Shown here: positions 23,407 through 32,715 of the stretch, one piece after another
How the letters are laid out: each line of letters opens with the position of its first letter
How positions within the stretch are numbered: the first letter of the stretch is position 1
DNA from: Platycnemis pennipes
Lineage: Eukaryota > Arthropoda > Insecta > Odonata > Platycnemididae
Reading direction: 5' to 3'
Assembly: GCA_933228895.1 (NCBI GenBank)
Contig: OW121854.1
Span: forward strand, 13,829,131-13,893,130
Length of the DNA stretch: 64,000 bases
Program-made: the position numbers and the translations under genes
Notes under the pieces: model-generated
Database searches by the model: none
Seen by the model: the letters and a program-made list of their open reading frames with translations, nothing else
What the model was told of the DNA's origin: nothing

Positions 23407-23849
23407 TCTTATGAACAAAAAGTCCCTATTTAATGAAACAAATATGCATAACTAAAGAAATTTAAAAAAAAGTTTTTTAATTAATTAGGGAGTAATCTGT
23501 TGTTTGTCTACAAGTGCGTGCTCCTGCTTTTTTCCACTCACTGCCTCCTACACTGCTACTTATCTTTTTTCTAGTGGTCAAGGTTTTGAATCTTCTTTTG
23601 ATCATGATGATGTCAGTAGTTGTTCTATGGAGATAAAATGCACGATCATTTCATTCCATAATTTTTATGAGAATTTTTTTCAAAAATTAAAAAAATGAGT
23701 TTAAAGCAACTTATTTAATTACATTTATATGCGTTACTTCGTCGAGGTTTCTGCGTATGGTAACCTGTTCTAATCCCGGTCCCCTCTAAATACCAGACAC
23801 CTCTTAATAGCGGAAAAGTCTATTGTTTGGAGGTTTGACTTTTGTATTA

Positions 23850-24780
23850 ATACATTTAATTCTCTAGGGAGTTGATTTTTCCACTGACACCGGTTTGAAC
23901 TTAATGAATTTAAAGTACATATTCAGCACTATTTTGAATGCTTGCGCACTTTCCTTTGTTTCTTCGATGCATTTGAAAAATTCAGTCCATTATTCATCTT
24001 AATTCTAGAATTTTTCCCGCGTTAAATACAAACTCATCCGTGCAAGTATCGTGTGTAGCAAGCCCTTATTGCCGTACCTACCAAGATGTCAGCTGGCTTC
24101 TCAATCAGATGTGATCCCACCTCAAGTAAAATCTAGCGTCATTGGATATTTTACAATTAGCATTTATGTCAATGATTCCAAATCAGAAAATTCACCTATT
24201 AATTGATCAATTGACCTTTTTGATTCGCCTCCCTACAGCGCCATATTACTCCTTCATAATATAGACAAGCAGAAAGCACAAATGTTGACCTTAGCTGGCG
24301 ATGGCTATCTGTGGCACACTTTTCCTACCAACCCTTCCGCAGTAATTTTTTTGAAACCGTCGTTTTTATCTTATTCAGCATCTAATAGCTATCGTTATCC
24401 CACATTTAAAGGTCAACATCATATTGGCGATATAAGTAAATAGCTCTCTGTTTTCGTGAAGTCGCCTTTGAATGTGATTTCCTCCATCAGCGATTGCGAA
24501 AGCCCGGACCGCCCTACAATATTTTTTCCATCGAGGAAGTGAACTGGCGCAAAGCATTCTTGGTAACTCGGAGAGTGTTTGAGGAATTCATTCTGCTCCG
24601 GGCCAGCGATGTTTGAAAACGGTTTGGAAACCCAACACATTTTAATAACCACTCGGAAGCAAAAAAAAATAGATGCTGAAATAATAATAAGCTGAAATGC
24701 TATTGGTGTTAATGTGTAACGGAGGTTAACATTCCGACGTCCCTTATTTCGTGCCTTTTCTACTAAAAAAAACGTGTGGT
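23850..24780. other. Unassigned sequence
   Basis: No gene or terminal repeat recognised. Two overlapping minus frames at 24375-24652 have no known motif. Confidence 0.45.
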
Positions 24781-24835
24781 AATTTCAACAGCTATAAATA
24801 TGTCAAAACTCTTAAAAAAAAAAAAAAAAAATAGC

Positions 24836-25019
24836 CAGAAATATCGAGATTTCGTCTTTTCGGGATATCTTCGTATCGGCATACCGCCTTTTCGAGATAT
24901 CGTATTATCGGCATATGGTCATATCGTGATATCAAGGTAGCTGGCGTTTTCATATCGCATAGTAGCATCAAGTTCATTTCGCCTAACGCTGACGATATAT
25001 CTTAGTGCCGTGCAGCCCT
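24836..25019. mobile_element. Truncated ATATCG-array element, right end only
   Basis: GATATC/ATATCG words recur every 15-25 bases from 24842 to 24955. The right end GCCGTGCAGCCCTAA (25005-25019) resembles the TATCGCACAGCCCTA terminus of the full copies at 25884 and 33915. A 13-base A run at 24820-24832 precedes it. The left end is absent. Confidence 0.6.
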
Positions 25020-25245
25020 AATGGTGCGTTTACACGTAGCGCTTCTATGACAGTCAACTGCTAAGCCCTACTCGCACGTGTAAACAGCAACCGCGATGCT
25101 AGTTCAGGTCGAGACTGAACATGAGTCGAACACTATCGATCCGAGTTCGACCGATTAGCGAGTTGAAGTACGTCTACTTTCCAGCAAAAAATTCATCCAG
25201 CACAATCGCAAGAGTCGCAAACGGAAAGCAATACACGACGTATGA

Positions 25246-25316
25246 TACATCTACATAATACCCTGCAAGCCACCATAAAGGTGTGTGGCAGGGGGTGAAC
25301 TCTCACCAAACATGCA
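25246..25316 (-). mobile_element. LINE-J solo 3' tail
   Basis: ACATCTACATAATACCCTGC, then AAGCCACCATAAAGG, then TGTGTGGCAGGGGGTGAAC and CTCACCAAACATGCA. Only about 70 bases of the 3' end are present, among the shortest copies. Confidence 0.8.
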
Positions 25317-25400
25317 TCGTAGCATCAAGTTCATATCGACTAACGCAGACGATATATCTTAGACTAGAGACTTAGACGATATATCGCAGACTAAACATGA
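25317..25400. repeat. Duplicate of part of the 24836 element
   Basis: GTAGCATCAAGTTCATATCG, then ACTAACGCAGACGATATATC and TTAG repeat the segment at about 24962-25004 with few changes, followed by a second partial GACGATATATC. Confidence 0.65.
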
Positions 25401-25680
25401 TACTGGGACTTTGGATAAAATAACAAACATATACCTCACCGACCACCTGATTCTGGTCTCCAAAGAATGAGTTGACACAATAATCGCCAATGGAATTTAT
25501 TGCTTGAAGAATTTCACGTAAGTTTAAGCATCGCAGCTGTTTTACTAGTGACAACAAGCGCTTTCACTTTGTCATGACAACGCCGAACTAGTGGTTCTAG
25601 GCCGCGTTGGTGCAGAAGAATCCTAGCAGTAGCGATCGCGCCTGTCATAGCAGTACACTGCTGAGTGTAAACGCTGCCTA

Positions 25681-25875
25681 AGCGCAAGTGTCGGAAGAGC
25701 GAAGGAGGCGCCTGCAACTCCCTCTCCGGGTGTCACCTTGGAACTACGCCGTGACCTTCACGGCCGATCGCTGGCTCAGTTCGGCCACCGCGCGCCGGAA
25801 GACTCAAGAAGCAGACACCTCGGAAGGGGAGGGCAATAAAGGGGAAGGTGCCGACGAATGGAGAGAGGTGGAAGC
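25681..25875. other. GC-rich unassigned stretch
   Basis: Frames on both strands (127 codons plus, 61 and 102 codons minus) run through this stretch and into the ATATCG array. They are open because of composition and array periodicity, not family similarity. Confidence 0.4.
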
Positions 25876-25883
25876 CTCGTGGC

Positions 25884-26709
25884 GATATGCTGTTTTGAAT
25901 ATCGCACGACGATATCATTCTGATATCGCGGATTCGCCGATATATCAGTTTCGCGATACAAATAGAAAATATCGTGATATGGACATCGGGATATCGACAT
26001 ATCGGGAAATCGACTATCGGGATATCGACATATCGGGATATCGGATATCGACTTATAAAATAATAACTTAAGGCGAAAGAGCATATAATTTTAGATATTA
26101 GAGGTTCTTTTCTATTTTTTCATACGGCCCATATGAGCTGAAATATAACCATTTTTTGTTGGTCGAAGAACGGTGAATATTTTTTCAATTCCGAATTACG
26201 GTTTAAAAATAATAATTTTATAAACAAATTTGAAAAATTCTTGTTTAATTCGAGTTTTCAGTGATGAAATCAAACCATGGCCATTCCATTCCCTGCATCC
26301 AAATTTTATGATAAAAATTTATAGTTAATAACAATAACAAAATAGACAATTTAAAATATTTTTTTAACGATTGATGAAGTGTAATATTTTATAAGGAAGA
26401 GACCGTTCATAACATTTCAATCCGATCAACCATTACCGAGAAATTGCGCTAAATAGAGACATAATTTCGGGTGACAGAAAAAAACACCGGGATCAGGATA
26501 TCGTCAAATCGGGATATCACCATATCGGGATATCGCCATATCGGGATATCGACATATCGGGATATCAACATATCGGGATATCGACATATCGGGATATCGA
26601 CATATCGACCTATCGGGATATCGTGATATCGCTTTTCGAAATATCGACTCCCGATATCAAGTGCATATCGAGTATCGTCGACGAAATATCGTGGTATCGC
26701 ACAGCCCTA
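25884..26709 (+). mobile_element. hAT-like MITE with terminal ATATCG arrays, copy 1
   Basis: The right end is TATCGCACAGCCCTA (26695-26709). An exact 8-bp duplication, CTCGTGGC, flanks the element at 25876-25883 and 26710-26717, the length typical of hAT elements. The left end starts at GATATGCTGTTTTGAATATC, lacking the terminal TAGGGCTGTGC of copy 2. The two ends are arrays; on the right, about seven units of a 16-bp repeat, CATATCGGGATATCGA (26500-26630). The centre (26060-26480) is a unique AT-rich segment shared in inverse orientation with 34150-34565. No transposase. Confidence 0.85.
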
Positions 26710-26717
26710 CTCGTGGC

Positions 26718-27550
26718 AGATAGGAATGCAACAGCGAACGCTTACCTTTCGTCCGGCAAGTCAGTCACTTCAACCCTGTTCTCCATCCATCCGTGCGGGA
26801 CCACTGGGTGCACTAGGGTGGCGCGCTTGACACCCTGGTGCCCCTGGAGACGAGAGTCACTATCACGATCGTGAAACCTGGAACGGGAAAAAAATAGCAG
26901 TTTAATTTTATACCCGAGCATGAATGCGAGCATCATATAACGTGAACTATGTAAAATCACAACAAGCAACGTGATACGTATCTATAGGCCCGGGAGGTTA
27001 CCCGGAGCTTCACAAAGTAGGGGGTGCCATGGGGATGGAAAAAGCTCTTTTTATTCGGGATTTGACAACTTACTTCCTGTCCAACAAGCTAATTTACTGC
27101 TTTTTTTAATACTTAATTTTTACTACTACATTTAACCGGTGAATGTGTTACAATAGGGGTTCATAAGTGAGGGTTGGGAGCGCCGGAATGCTCTATCGCC
27201 CGGGAAAAAATTTTGTCTTAAGCCGGCCCTAAGTGTCTAAGATGAAACCTAGATTGCATTCCCTAGAATATACAACCAGTACACATATGGAAACAAATGA
27301 ATTTGGTTTGGACACAGAATTAGTCACTGTGCAACGTACAAGAGATAAGTTTGATAACAGGGATTACGACATGTTCAGTACATGTATCTGAATTACTATA
27401 AGAATTAGATTGGGAATGACAGTTACCTATATTGCTGGTTAAAATATCAAATAAATCTCATGCAGATATTTAAAATGAACAGGTTTTTGGATGATGTTGC
27501 AAGGATATTAGATCTTTGGGTTCTAAATTTGCCGAAGGCTTAAAATCTAT
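26718..27550. other. Unassigned sequence
   Basis: No gene recognised. An 83-codon plus frame at 26623-26874 begins inside the array and is a composition artefact. Confidence 0.45.
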
Positions 27551-27557
27551 GCATAAT

Positions 27558-27845
27558 TATAATATATATCGTCGTGGGATTCTTGAAACCTACTATATGC
27601 TAAATATAAAATTTTACCGAGACACAAAAAACTGTTAAAATAATATTTTATATTACAAATATAAAAATTTGTGTAAAAAGACAAATCTTTTGTATATTTA
27701 CAATAGGGCAAAACATTTGTATATTTTCAATATAAAAAACTTATTTTAACACTTTTTTTTTACAGTTTTTTGAGTCTCCTCCAAAGCTTTATATTTAGCA
27801 CATAGAGGTTTCAAGAATCCGCCAACAATTTTTATATAATTTAAA
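27558..27845. mobile_element. Foldback element with ~110-bp inverted arms
   Basis: The left arm carries GGGATTCTTGAAACCTACTA, TATGCTAAATATAAA and ACACAAAAAACTGTTAAAAT. The right arm read in reverse carries CGGATTCTTGAAACCTCTAT, GTGCTAAATATAAAG and ACTCAAAAAACTGTAAAAAA. A short AT-rich loop separates them. No protein. Flanking AT-rich words hide any target duplication. Confidence 0.75.
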
Positions 27846-27924
27846 AAATCTCTACCTACAATGTTTATTATTAAAAATAAATAATTGAATACCTGCTGCT
27901 AAAAGTAGAACCCTTCAAAAAAAT

Positions 27925-28430
27925 GTTAATATTATTTGGATCTGCCAGGCAATGCGAAGCCTAGGAGGTTTCACAGACTACACAATAAACAGGGGTGGTT
28001 ACACATATGTTAGTCTACGTGTTACATTATGTAAAAAAGGGGGTGCTTGGGAAGGAATGCCTCTAATAGATCTACATCAACATAATACCCTGCGAGCCAC
28101 CTCGAGGGTGTGTGGCCTAATAAGGATATCACGTGTATTAAACACTTATAACTGCGTTTTCACACACAAAATACATCGCAGTGGTGTCAGATAGCTCTCT
28201 CAATGACATTGCAGGTAAGTGGTATTTTCTTTTATTCCAATCGGTCAACATTTAGGTTGACCGATTTTGACCGATTAGGTTGACCATTTTTCAATAAGTG
28301 AAAGAAAATATTTAGCATTCTGAGGAAAACTTAATTTATAAATTTATATTTACCTATATTAAAAACACACAAATTCAATTTTATATGCTACTCGTTTACA
28401 TGCTATCATAATCCCTCAATCAGTTTTCCC
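27925..28430 (+). repeat. Diverged tandem duplication, unit 1
   Basis: Runs from about ATGTTAATATTATTTGGATC (near 27924) through GCCAGGCAATGCGAAGCC, a LINE-J tail remnant (28073-28114), GATATCACGTGTATTAAA, TACATCGCAGTGGTGTCAG and GACATTGCAGGTAAGTGG. Unit 2 at 28440 repeats every block in order. Unit 1 has a duplicated GTTGACCGATT phrase near 28245-28290 that unit 2 lacks. Confidence 0.8.
28073..28114 (-). mobile_element. LINE-J 3' tail inside repeat unit 1
   Basis: CTACATCAACATAATACCCT then GCGAGCCACCTCGAGGGTGT. Truncated after GTGTGTGGC. Confidence 0.75.
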
Positions 28431-28439
28431 GTAGCAGAA

Positions 28440-28965
28440 AAATGTTAATACTAATTGGATCTGCCAGCCAATGCGAAGCCAAGGAGGCTTCACACACTGC
28501 ATAATAAACAGGAGGGGTAGCACACATGTTAGCCTACGTGTTACAATTATGTAAAGATGGAAGTGCTTGGGAAGGATTAGGTTCCGCCTCTTCGTAACGA
28601 AATATTGCATTCTCTATGGCATCTAATATATCTACATCAACGTAATACCCTCTGAGCCACCACGAGGGTGTGTGGCAGGGGACTGTGTGGCCTAATAAGG
28701 ATATCACGTGTATTAAAACACTAATAACTGCGTTTTCACACACAAAATACATCGCAGTGGTGTCAGATAGCCCTCTCAATGACATTGCAGGTAAGTGGAA
28801 TTTTATTTTATTCCAATCGATCAAGATTTAGGTTTTTAATAAGTGAAAGAAAAATGTTGCATTCTGAGGACAACGTAATTTATAAATTTATATTTACCTA
28901 TATTTAAAAAACATAAATTCACTTTTATATGCTATCAAAATCCATCAATCACTTTTCTCGTAGCA
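28440..28965 (+). repeat. Diverged tandem duplication, unit 2
   Basis: Repeats unit 1 block by block: ATGTTAATACTAATTGGATC, GCCAGCCAATGCGAAGCC, a LINE-J tail (28632-28680), GATATCACGTGTATTAAA, TACATCGCAGTGGTGTCAG, GACATTGCAGGTAAGTGG and CATAAATTCACTTTTATATG. It also has a 50-base segment around AGGTTCCGCCTCTTCGTAAC that unit 1 lacks. Each unit therefore has a private segment, so neither is a plain copy of the other as now seen. Confidence 0.8.
28632..28680 (-). mobile_element. LINE-J 3' tail inside repeat unit 2
   Basis: CTACATCAACGTAATACCCT then CTGAGCCACCACGAGGGTGT and GTGGCAGGGG. Shares the unusual CATCAAC variant with the unit 1 tail, so both descend from one insertion that predates the duplication. 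Confidence 0.75.
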
Positions 28966-30050
28966 GACAGAAAAAGTGCTATTATTTTAGTTATATAAGT
29001 TCCAACTTTTTTTACAAAATGAAAGTACGTATCTTTTAACAACGAGGATGACCTGTATCAGTCATTATCAGGAGCAACTGCGTGTGTGTTTTATTTTTGC
29101 CATTGTTTTTAACGTTTAAAGAAAAAGTTTCAAAATCCCGTGAGCATAGGTGGATTACATGCATACCATTATTACCCTTTGAAAGATAGTAAATAGTAAT
29201 TGATCACCAGCATTAATAAATTAACAATATCCGCATGGTAACTAAAAATTCATTTTTGATTGTCACTCTTGATGAGTTGAAATACTAATTTCCGGACGAA
29301 ATAATGAGCATCACCGATGTTACCAATTCATAATCACGCAATCGCAACAGAAGAAAGGCAACTACGCATTCGATCACAACCTGAGTAATGCACCGGTGTC
29401 AATCCCCGATGAATATAGCAGGGTTTGACCTAAAAGCATCCACAAATCAAATTGCAGATGGATGAGGATTCCATTGATGTTTCCCGGCCCCTAACAACTC
29501 TGCCTTTTTCGCCATTTCCAGCTCAAAAGATGACGGATGAAGTCTCCCGAAAGGCACCACCTTCGAAAAGCCATTTTCTCTCTTGAAAGACTTGTTCGTA
29601 TTATTGGCTTCCCATAGCGATCCAATCACAAATCAAGATGGAATTCGTCAAACATTCTGAAAATGCAGAATGCGCGTGCTTTCAGAGAGATATTTCATCA
29701 TAGAAAACTATCTCTTATCGAGACGTTTCCTTTAGGGGTATCCATACATCCTTGATTTCATCGAAAACATTTCAAGATGATTATTCTTTCCGACAACCAC
29801 CAGCAAGTAGCTGCGATGGTAGGAATTGGGAATGATGTCAAGATTGTAGATTGCTGACAGAGCTGCATGACAACTCCACGACCATAACAAATGAAGGTAA
29901 TCTATGACAACGTCCATGATACACGGGAAGTAATCTAGAAGTAATTTCTGATTACTATTTGTTCCTTATTTTCATCCATTCCAAGTTAATCCTTGGATAC
30001 CAAAGCAATGTATTCCCGGAGATGCAAATGGTACATGGAAAATAAATGTG
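28966..30050. other. Unassigned AT-rich sequence
   Basis: No gene or repeat recognised. Short minus frames at 29447-29629 and 29732-29917 have no known motif. Confidence 0.45.
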
Positions 30051-30054
30051 CTGA

Positions 30055-30635
30055 TTATAAAACCATTCAATATGCTTTTCTCTTCCCCAAAATCTCATAA
30101 ACTATTCAATAAATTTCATTTTAAAAGAGATCATGTTACAATTGTTTTTAGTCGTGAAAAAAGCCAGGTTTTATAAACCATTCAATGTCCTTTTCTCTTC
30201 CTCAAAACCTGATAAACTATTCAATAAATTTCATTTTAAAAGAGATCATGTTACAATTGTTTTTAGTCGTGAAAAAAGCCAGGTTTTATAAAACCATTCA
30301 ATGTCCTTTTCTCTTCCTCAAAACATGATAAACTATTCAATAAATTTCATTTTAAAAGAGATCATGTTACAATTGTTTTTAGTCGTGAAAAAAGCCAGGT
30401 TTTATAAAACCATTCAATGTCCTTTGCTCTTCCTCAAAACCTGATAAACTATTCAATAAATTTCATTTTAAAAGAGATCATGTTACAATTGTTTTTAGTC
30501 GTGAAAAAAGCCAGGTTTTATAAAACCATTCAATGTCCTTTTCTCTTCCTCAAAACCTGATAAACTATTCAATAAATTTCATTTTAAAAGAGATCATGTT
30601 ACAATTGTTTTTAGTCGTGAGAAAAGCCAGGTTTG
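30055..30635 (+). repeat. Five-copy tandem repeat, ~116-bp unit
   Basis: Units begin at about 30055, 30171, 30286, 30402 and 30518, each opening with TTATAAAACCATTCAAT and containing CTATTCAATAAATTTCATTT, AAAAGAGATCATGTTACAAT and TAGTCGTGAAAAAAGCCAGG. Units 2-5 differ by only a few bases; unit 1 differs most (TATGC for GTCC, CCCCAAAATCTCAT for CCTCAAAACCTGAT). The array ends at AGCCAGGTTTG. The pattern is that of young local amplification from one edge. Confidence 0.92.
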
Positions 30636-30639
30636 TTAT

Positions 30640-31608
30640 ATACTGACCACAAATGCGATGGAAATAATTCTTTAGCACATGTAAATGTGAGTTAAAAACG
30701 CTAAATTGCGAGGAAGATTTGGATCGCACAAAAAACTGAAATACCTATATTATTTTCTAAATACAGGGGATTCAAAAAAGTGAGAAAATGAGTAAAACAT
30801 TTGAGCCATGTATTCAAGACCATTGAATAAGAAATTGAATATTCTCATCCATGCCTGATTAACGTGACTTTGTAAGATCTATTATAATGCTCATTCATAA
30901 ACTCACATGATAATATCACAAAGAAAATGCAGTAATCATAGCGGAAAAGTAAGGTGAAAAAGTTGAAATTCGCCATACTTAGTACTTATTGGAGGATAAA
31001 ATTCAGTTCCCTCGAGTTCCCTTTGCCCTTTTCCTCGAATATTATCTCCAAAATTCTATTTCTGAATTTTTCGCTAGAGAAGTTGGAATGGAAGTTTTTT
31101 CCAGGGGTAAAAGTTCACTCCAAAGTCAGAGATCACTTATATCTCTCCCTTTTCGTCTCGAGAGTCCACCATACACTTTTGAAAATATTTTCATCACGAG
31201 CACGAAGGGGAGTATTAATGAGTGAATCCATTTCTATCACGTTGAAGTCCCCTTTCTATCCCGGAATAATAATTAGGGTCCTTTTCGGCATCTAGTCCCT
31301 TTTCCAGCGAGAGCGATAAACAGAGGAGCCATTTCTTTCCAATGTTGAAGGGTTTCAAAGCACTCCACATCGTACGTTCTTCACAAAAGAGCATTCCTAA
31401 CTTGGGCCCGATGACAAGCACTGAAGGGTGAATATGACGTAGAGAACATGAATGGTAATGATTACTTTAATGTAGGTGAGTTCGGGGATGACTTTTTGCT
31501 ATAAATGAACATGAATAAATACACCGCTAATTATTAATAATCATTAACTAAACAGCAGTTACTGTAGGTACCGCATCTTTTCAGAAGATTGAGCCATGAT
31601 TTGCGTAG
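30640..31608. other. Unassigned sequence with a 113-codon frame
   Basis: A plus frame at 30954-31295 and an overlapping one at 30989-31225 have no family match that I recognise. No supporting splice or promoter context. Confidence 0.35.
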
Positions 31609-31670
31609 AAAACATTCTAAATAATTGTGAAATCAGATTTTAATGAAAGAAATAGATATTACCAACGCTG
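31609..31670 (+). repeat. Direct repeat, left copy
   Basis: AAAACATTCTAAATAATTGT then GAAATCAGATTTTAATGAAA and GAAATAGATATTACCAACGC. An almost identical copy lies at 32274-32334. Confidence 0.85.
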
Positions 31671-32273
31671 TGGTGGTTCGGTCACAGGGGAACCTGGTCA
31701 CGGCGCAGGCTTATCAGAATGGATGGAATTTAGGTTTCTGGTGACCGGAAGAGAAGTACAGGAGCAATTGCGTTGTTTACATTTTGTAGATAGAGGAGGG
31801 TGTGTGTAGGACATTTTCGCAGTAGTATCGAAATGGAAAAAAAAAATTTATGACCCGTATGTTACAATTAAATGATAAGAATTTAATCGCTCGCTAGGTT
31901 TAATGAAATAAATAATATTTGTATCAGAGTCATATTTTTATTGGATAATATTAAAACAATTGTAATAACATATCATCATTAAGAATTATTTTTGCTATTA
32001 TTTCGTCGATCATGTGCAGGATGTTGGTATCCCATAATTTACATTACATAATTAAGTAATCCATGAACATTCATCATCATTTATCTAAAATGCTAACTTG
32101 ACGAGGAACCTAAAACTCAAAAAATCGTTAGTTTATTTTTGTTATCGGCTAATTAGCTTTTAAATGATTAATTTTTATCAAAAGGATTACTTACTTTTTA
32201 CATGTCATATTTATCTCCATGAATCATCGACTATGTCTATTTAACTCGTAAAGAATTGCTTTAATTGGGGTAA
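31671..32273. other. Segment between the 62-bp direct repeats
   Basis: Begins with a GC-richer stretch (GTGGTGGTTCGGTCACAGGG) that includes GGGAACCTGGTCACGG, then becomes AT-rich. No element recognised. It may be an insertion bounded by the direct repeats. Confidence 0.4.
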
Positions 32274-32334
32274 AAAACATTCTTAATACTTGTGAAATCA
32301 GATTTTAATGAAAGAAATAGATATTACCAACGCT
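32274..32334 (+). repeat. Direct repeat, right copy
   Basis: AAAACATTCTTAATACTTGT then GAAATCAGATTTTAATGAAA and GAAATAGATATTACCAACGC, matching 31609-31670 with about three changes. Confidence 0.85.
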
Positions 32335-32437
32335 ATTAAGAGATGAATGATGTGGGTCACGAAATCGAAACCTTTAATGCTTTTTCAGTTTTTAGTTGGT
32401 ACTTCTTTTGGCCATGAACCCATAATATAGTAGCTTT

Positions 32438-32704
32438 CACTCACTCAGTGATTCAACCAGAAGGTTGGTCTTTGATAGGTGAGAGTAGAACGCACCCCGT
32501 ACTAAGCCAATGAAATTCGGACATTCAGGGTAGGGGGGCCAGTTCCTTCACCCTGGGCCACCTGCGATTTCCTACGAAGTTCTGACACGCACAAAATCGA
32601 ATTGCGAGGATTTATAGATGGGGGTGTACAGAAAGGCTCTTGCCCGGGATTTGTACCCGGGACACTCCGGTCACAAGCTCAGTGCTCTACCACCGCGATC
32701 CCCA
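32438..32704 (-). repeat. SINE-1 copy with 11-bp target duplication
   Basis: Minus-strand reading: a tRNA-like head with TGGTAGAGCACTGAGC and a B-box region derived from GGGTACAAATCCCGGG, then CTTTCTGTACACCC, GTAGGAAATCGCAGG and GGAACTGGCCCCCCTACCCT. It ends with the ATCACTGAGTGAGTG 3' end. The repeat ATAGTAGCTTT flanks it exactly at 32427-32437 and 32705-32715. It is the inverse-oriented sister of 6753-7029. Confidence 0.88.
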
Positions 32705-32715
32705 ATAGTAGCTTT

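Larger units (their letters stand above)
22397..23843. mobile_element. Pogo-like DNA transposon remnant split by LINE-J (probable)
   Basis: The left end begins CAGTCAAACCTCCCTTGACG with repeated CGGACA words. The right end is GGAGGTTTGACTTTTG, giving an inverted match of about 13 bases (AGTCAAACCTCC) to the left end. Both ends carry inverted ACACCTC / GAGGTGT words further in. These features fit pogo/Tigger-type elements. The flanking TA duplication is clear only on the right (TA at 23845). No transposase is left. LINE-J occupies 22630-23406. Confidence 0.5.
25020..25680. mobile_element. MITE with GCGTTTACAC ends, internally interrupted (probable)
   Basis: The left end TGGTGCGTTTACACGTAGCG and the right end GTGTAAACGCTGCC (about 25661-25674) form an imperfect inverted repeat around GCGTTTACAC. 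Between them lie a LINE-J tail (25246-25316) and a fragment duplicating part of the neighbouring ATATCG element (25317-25400). No coding capacity. Boundaries are approximate. Confidence 0.5.

Noticed and set aside
30055..30635. CRISPR-like array
   Set aside because: The 116-bp units are directly adjacent, with no unique spacers, in a eukaryotic context. It is a plain tandem repeat.
31609..32334. LTR retrotransposon
   Set aside because: The 62-base repeats are far too short for LTRs, lack TG...CA ends, and the interior has no gag or pol codons.
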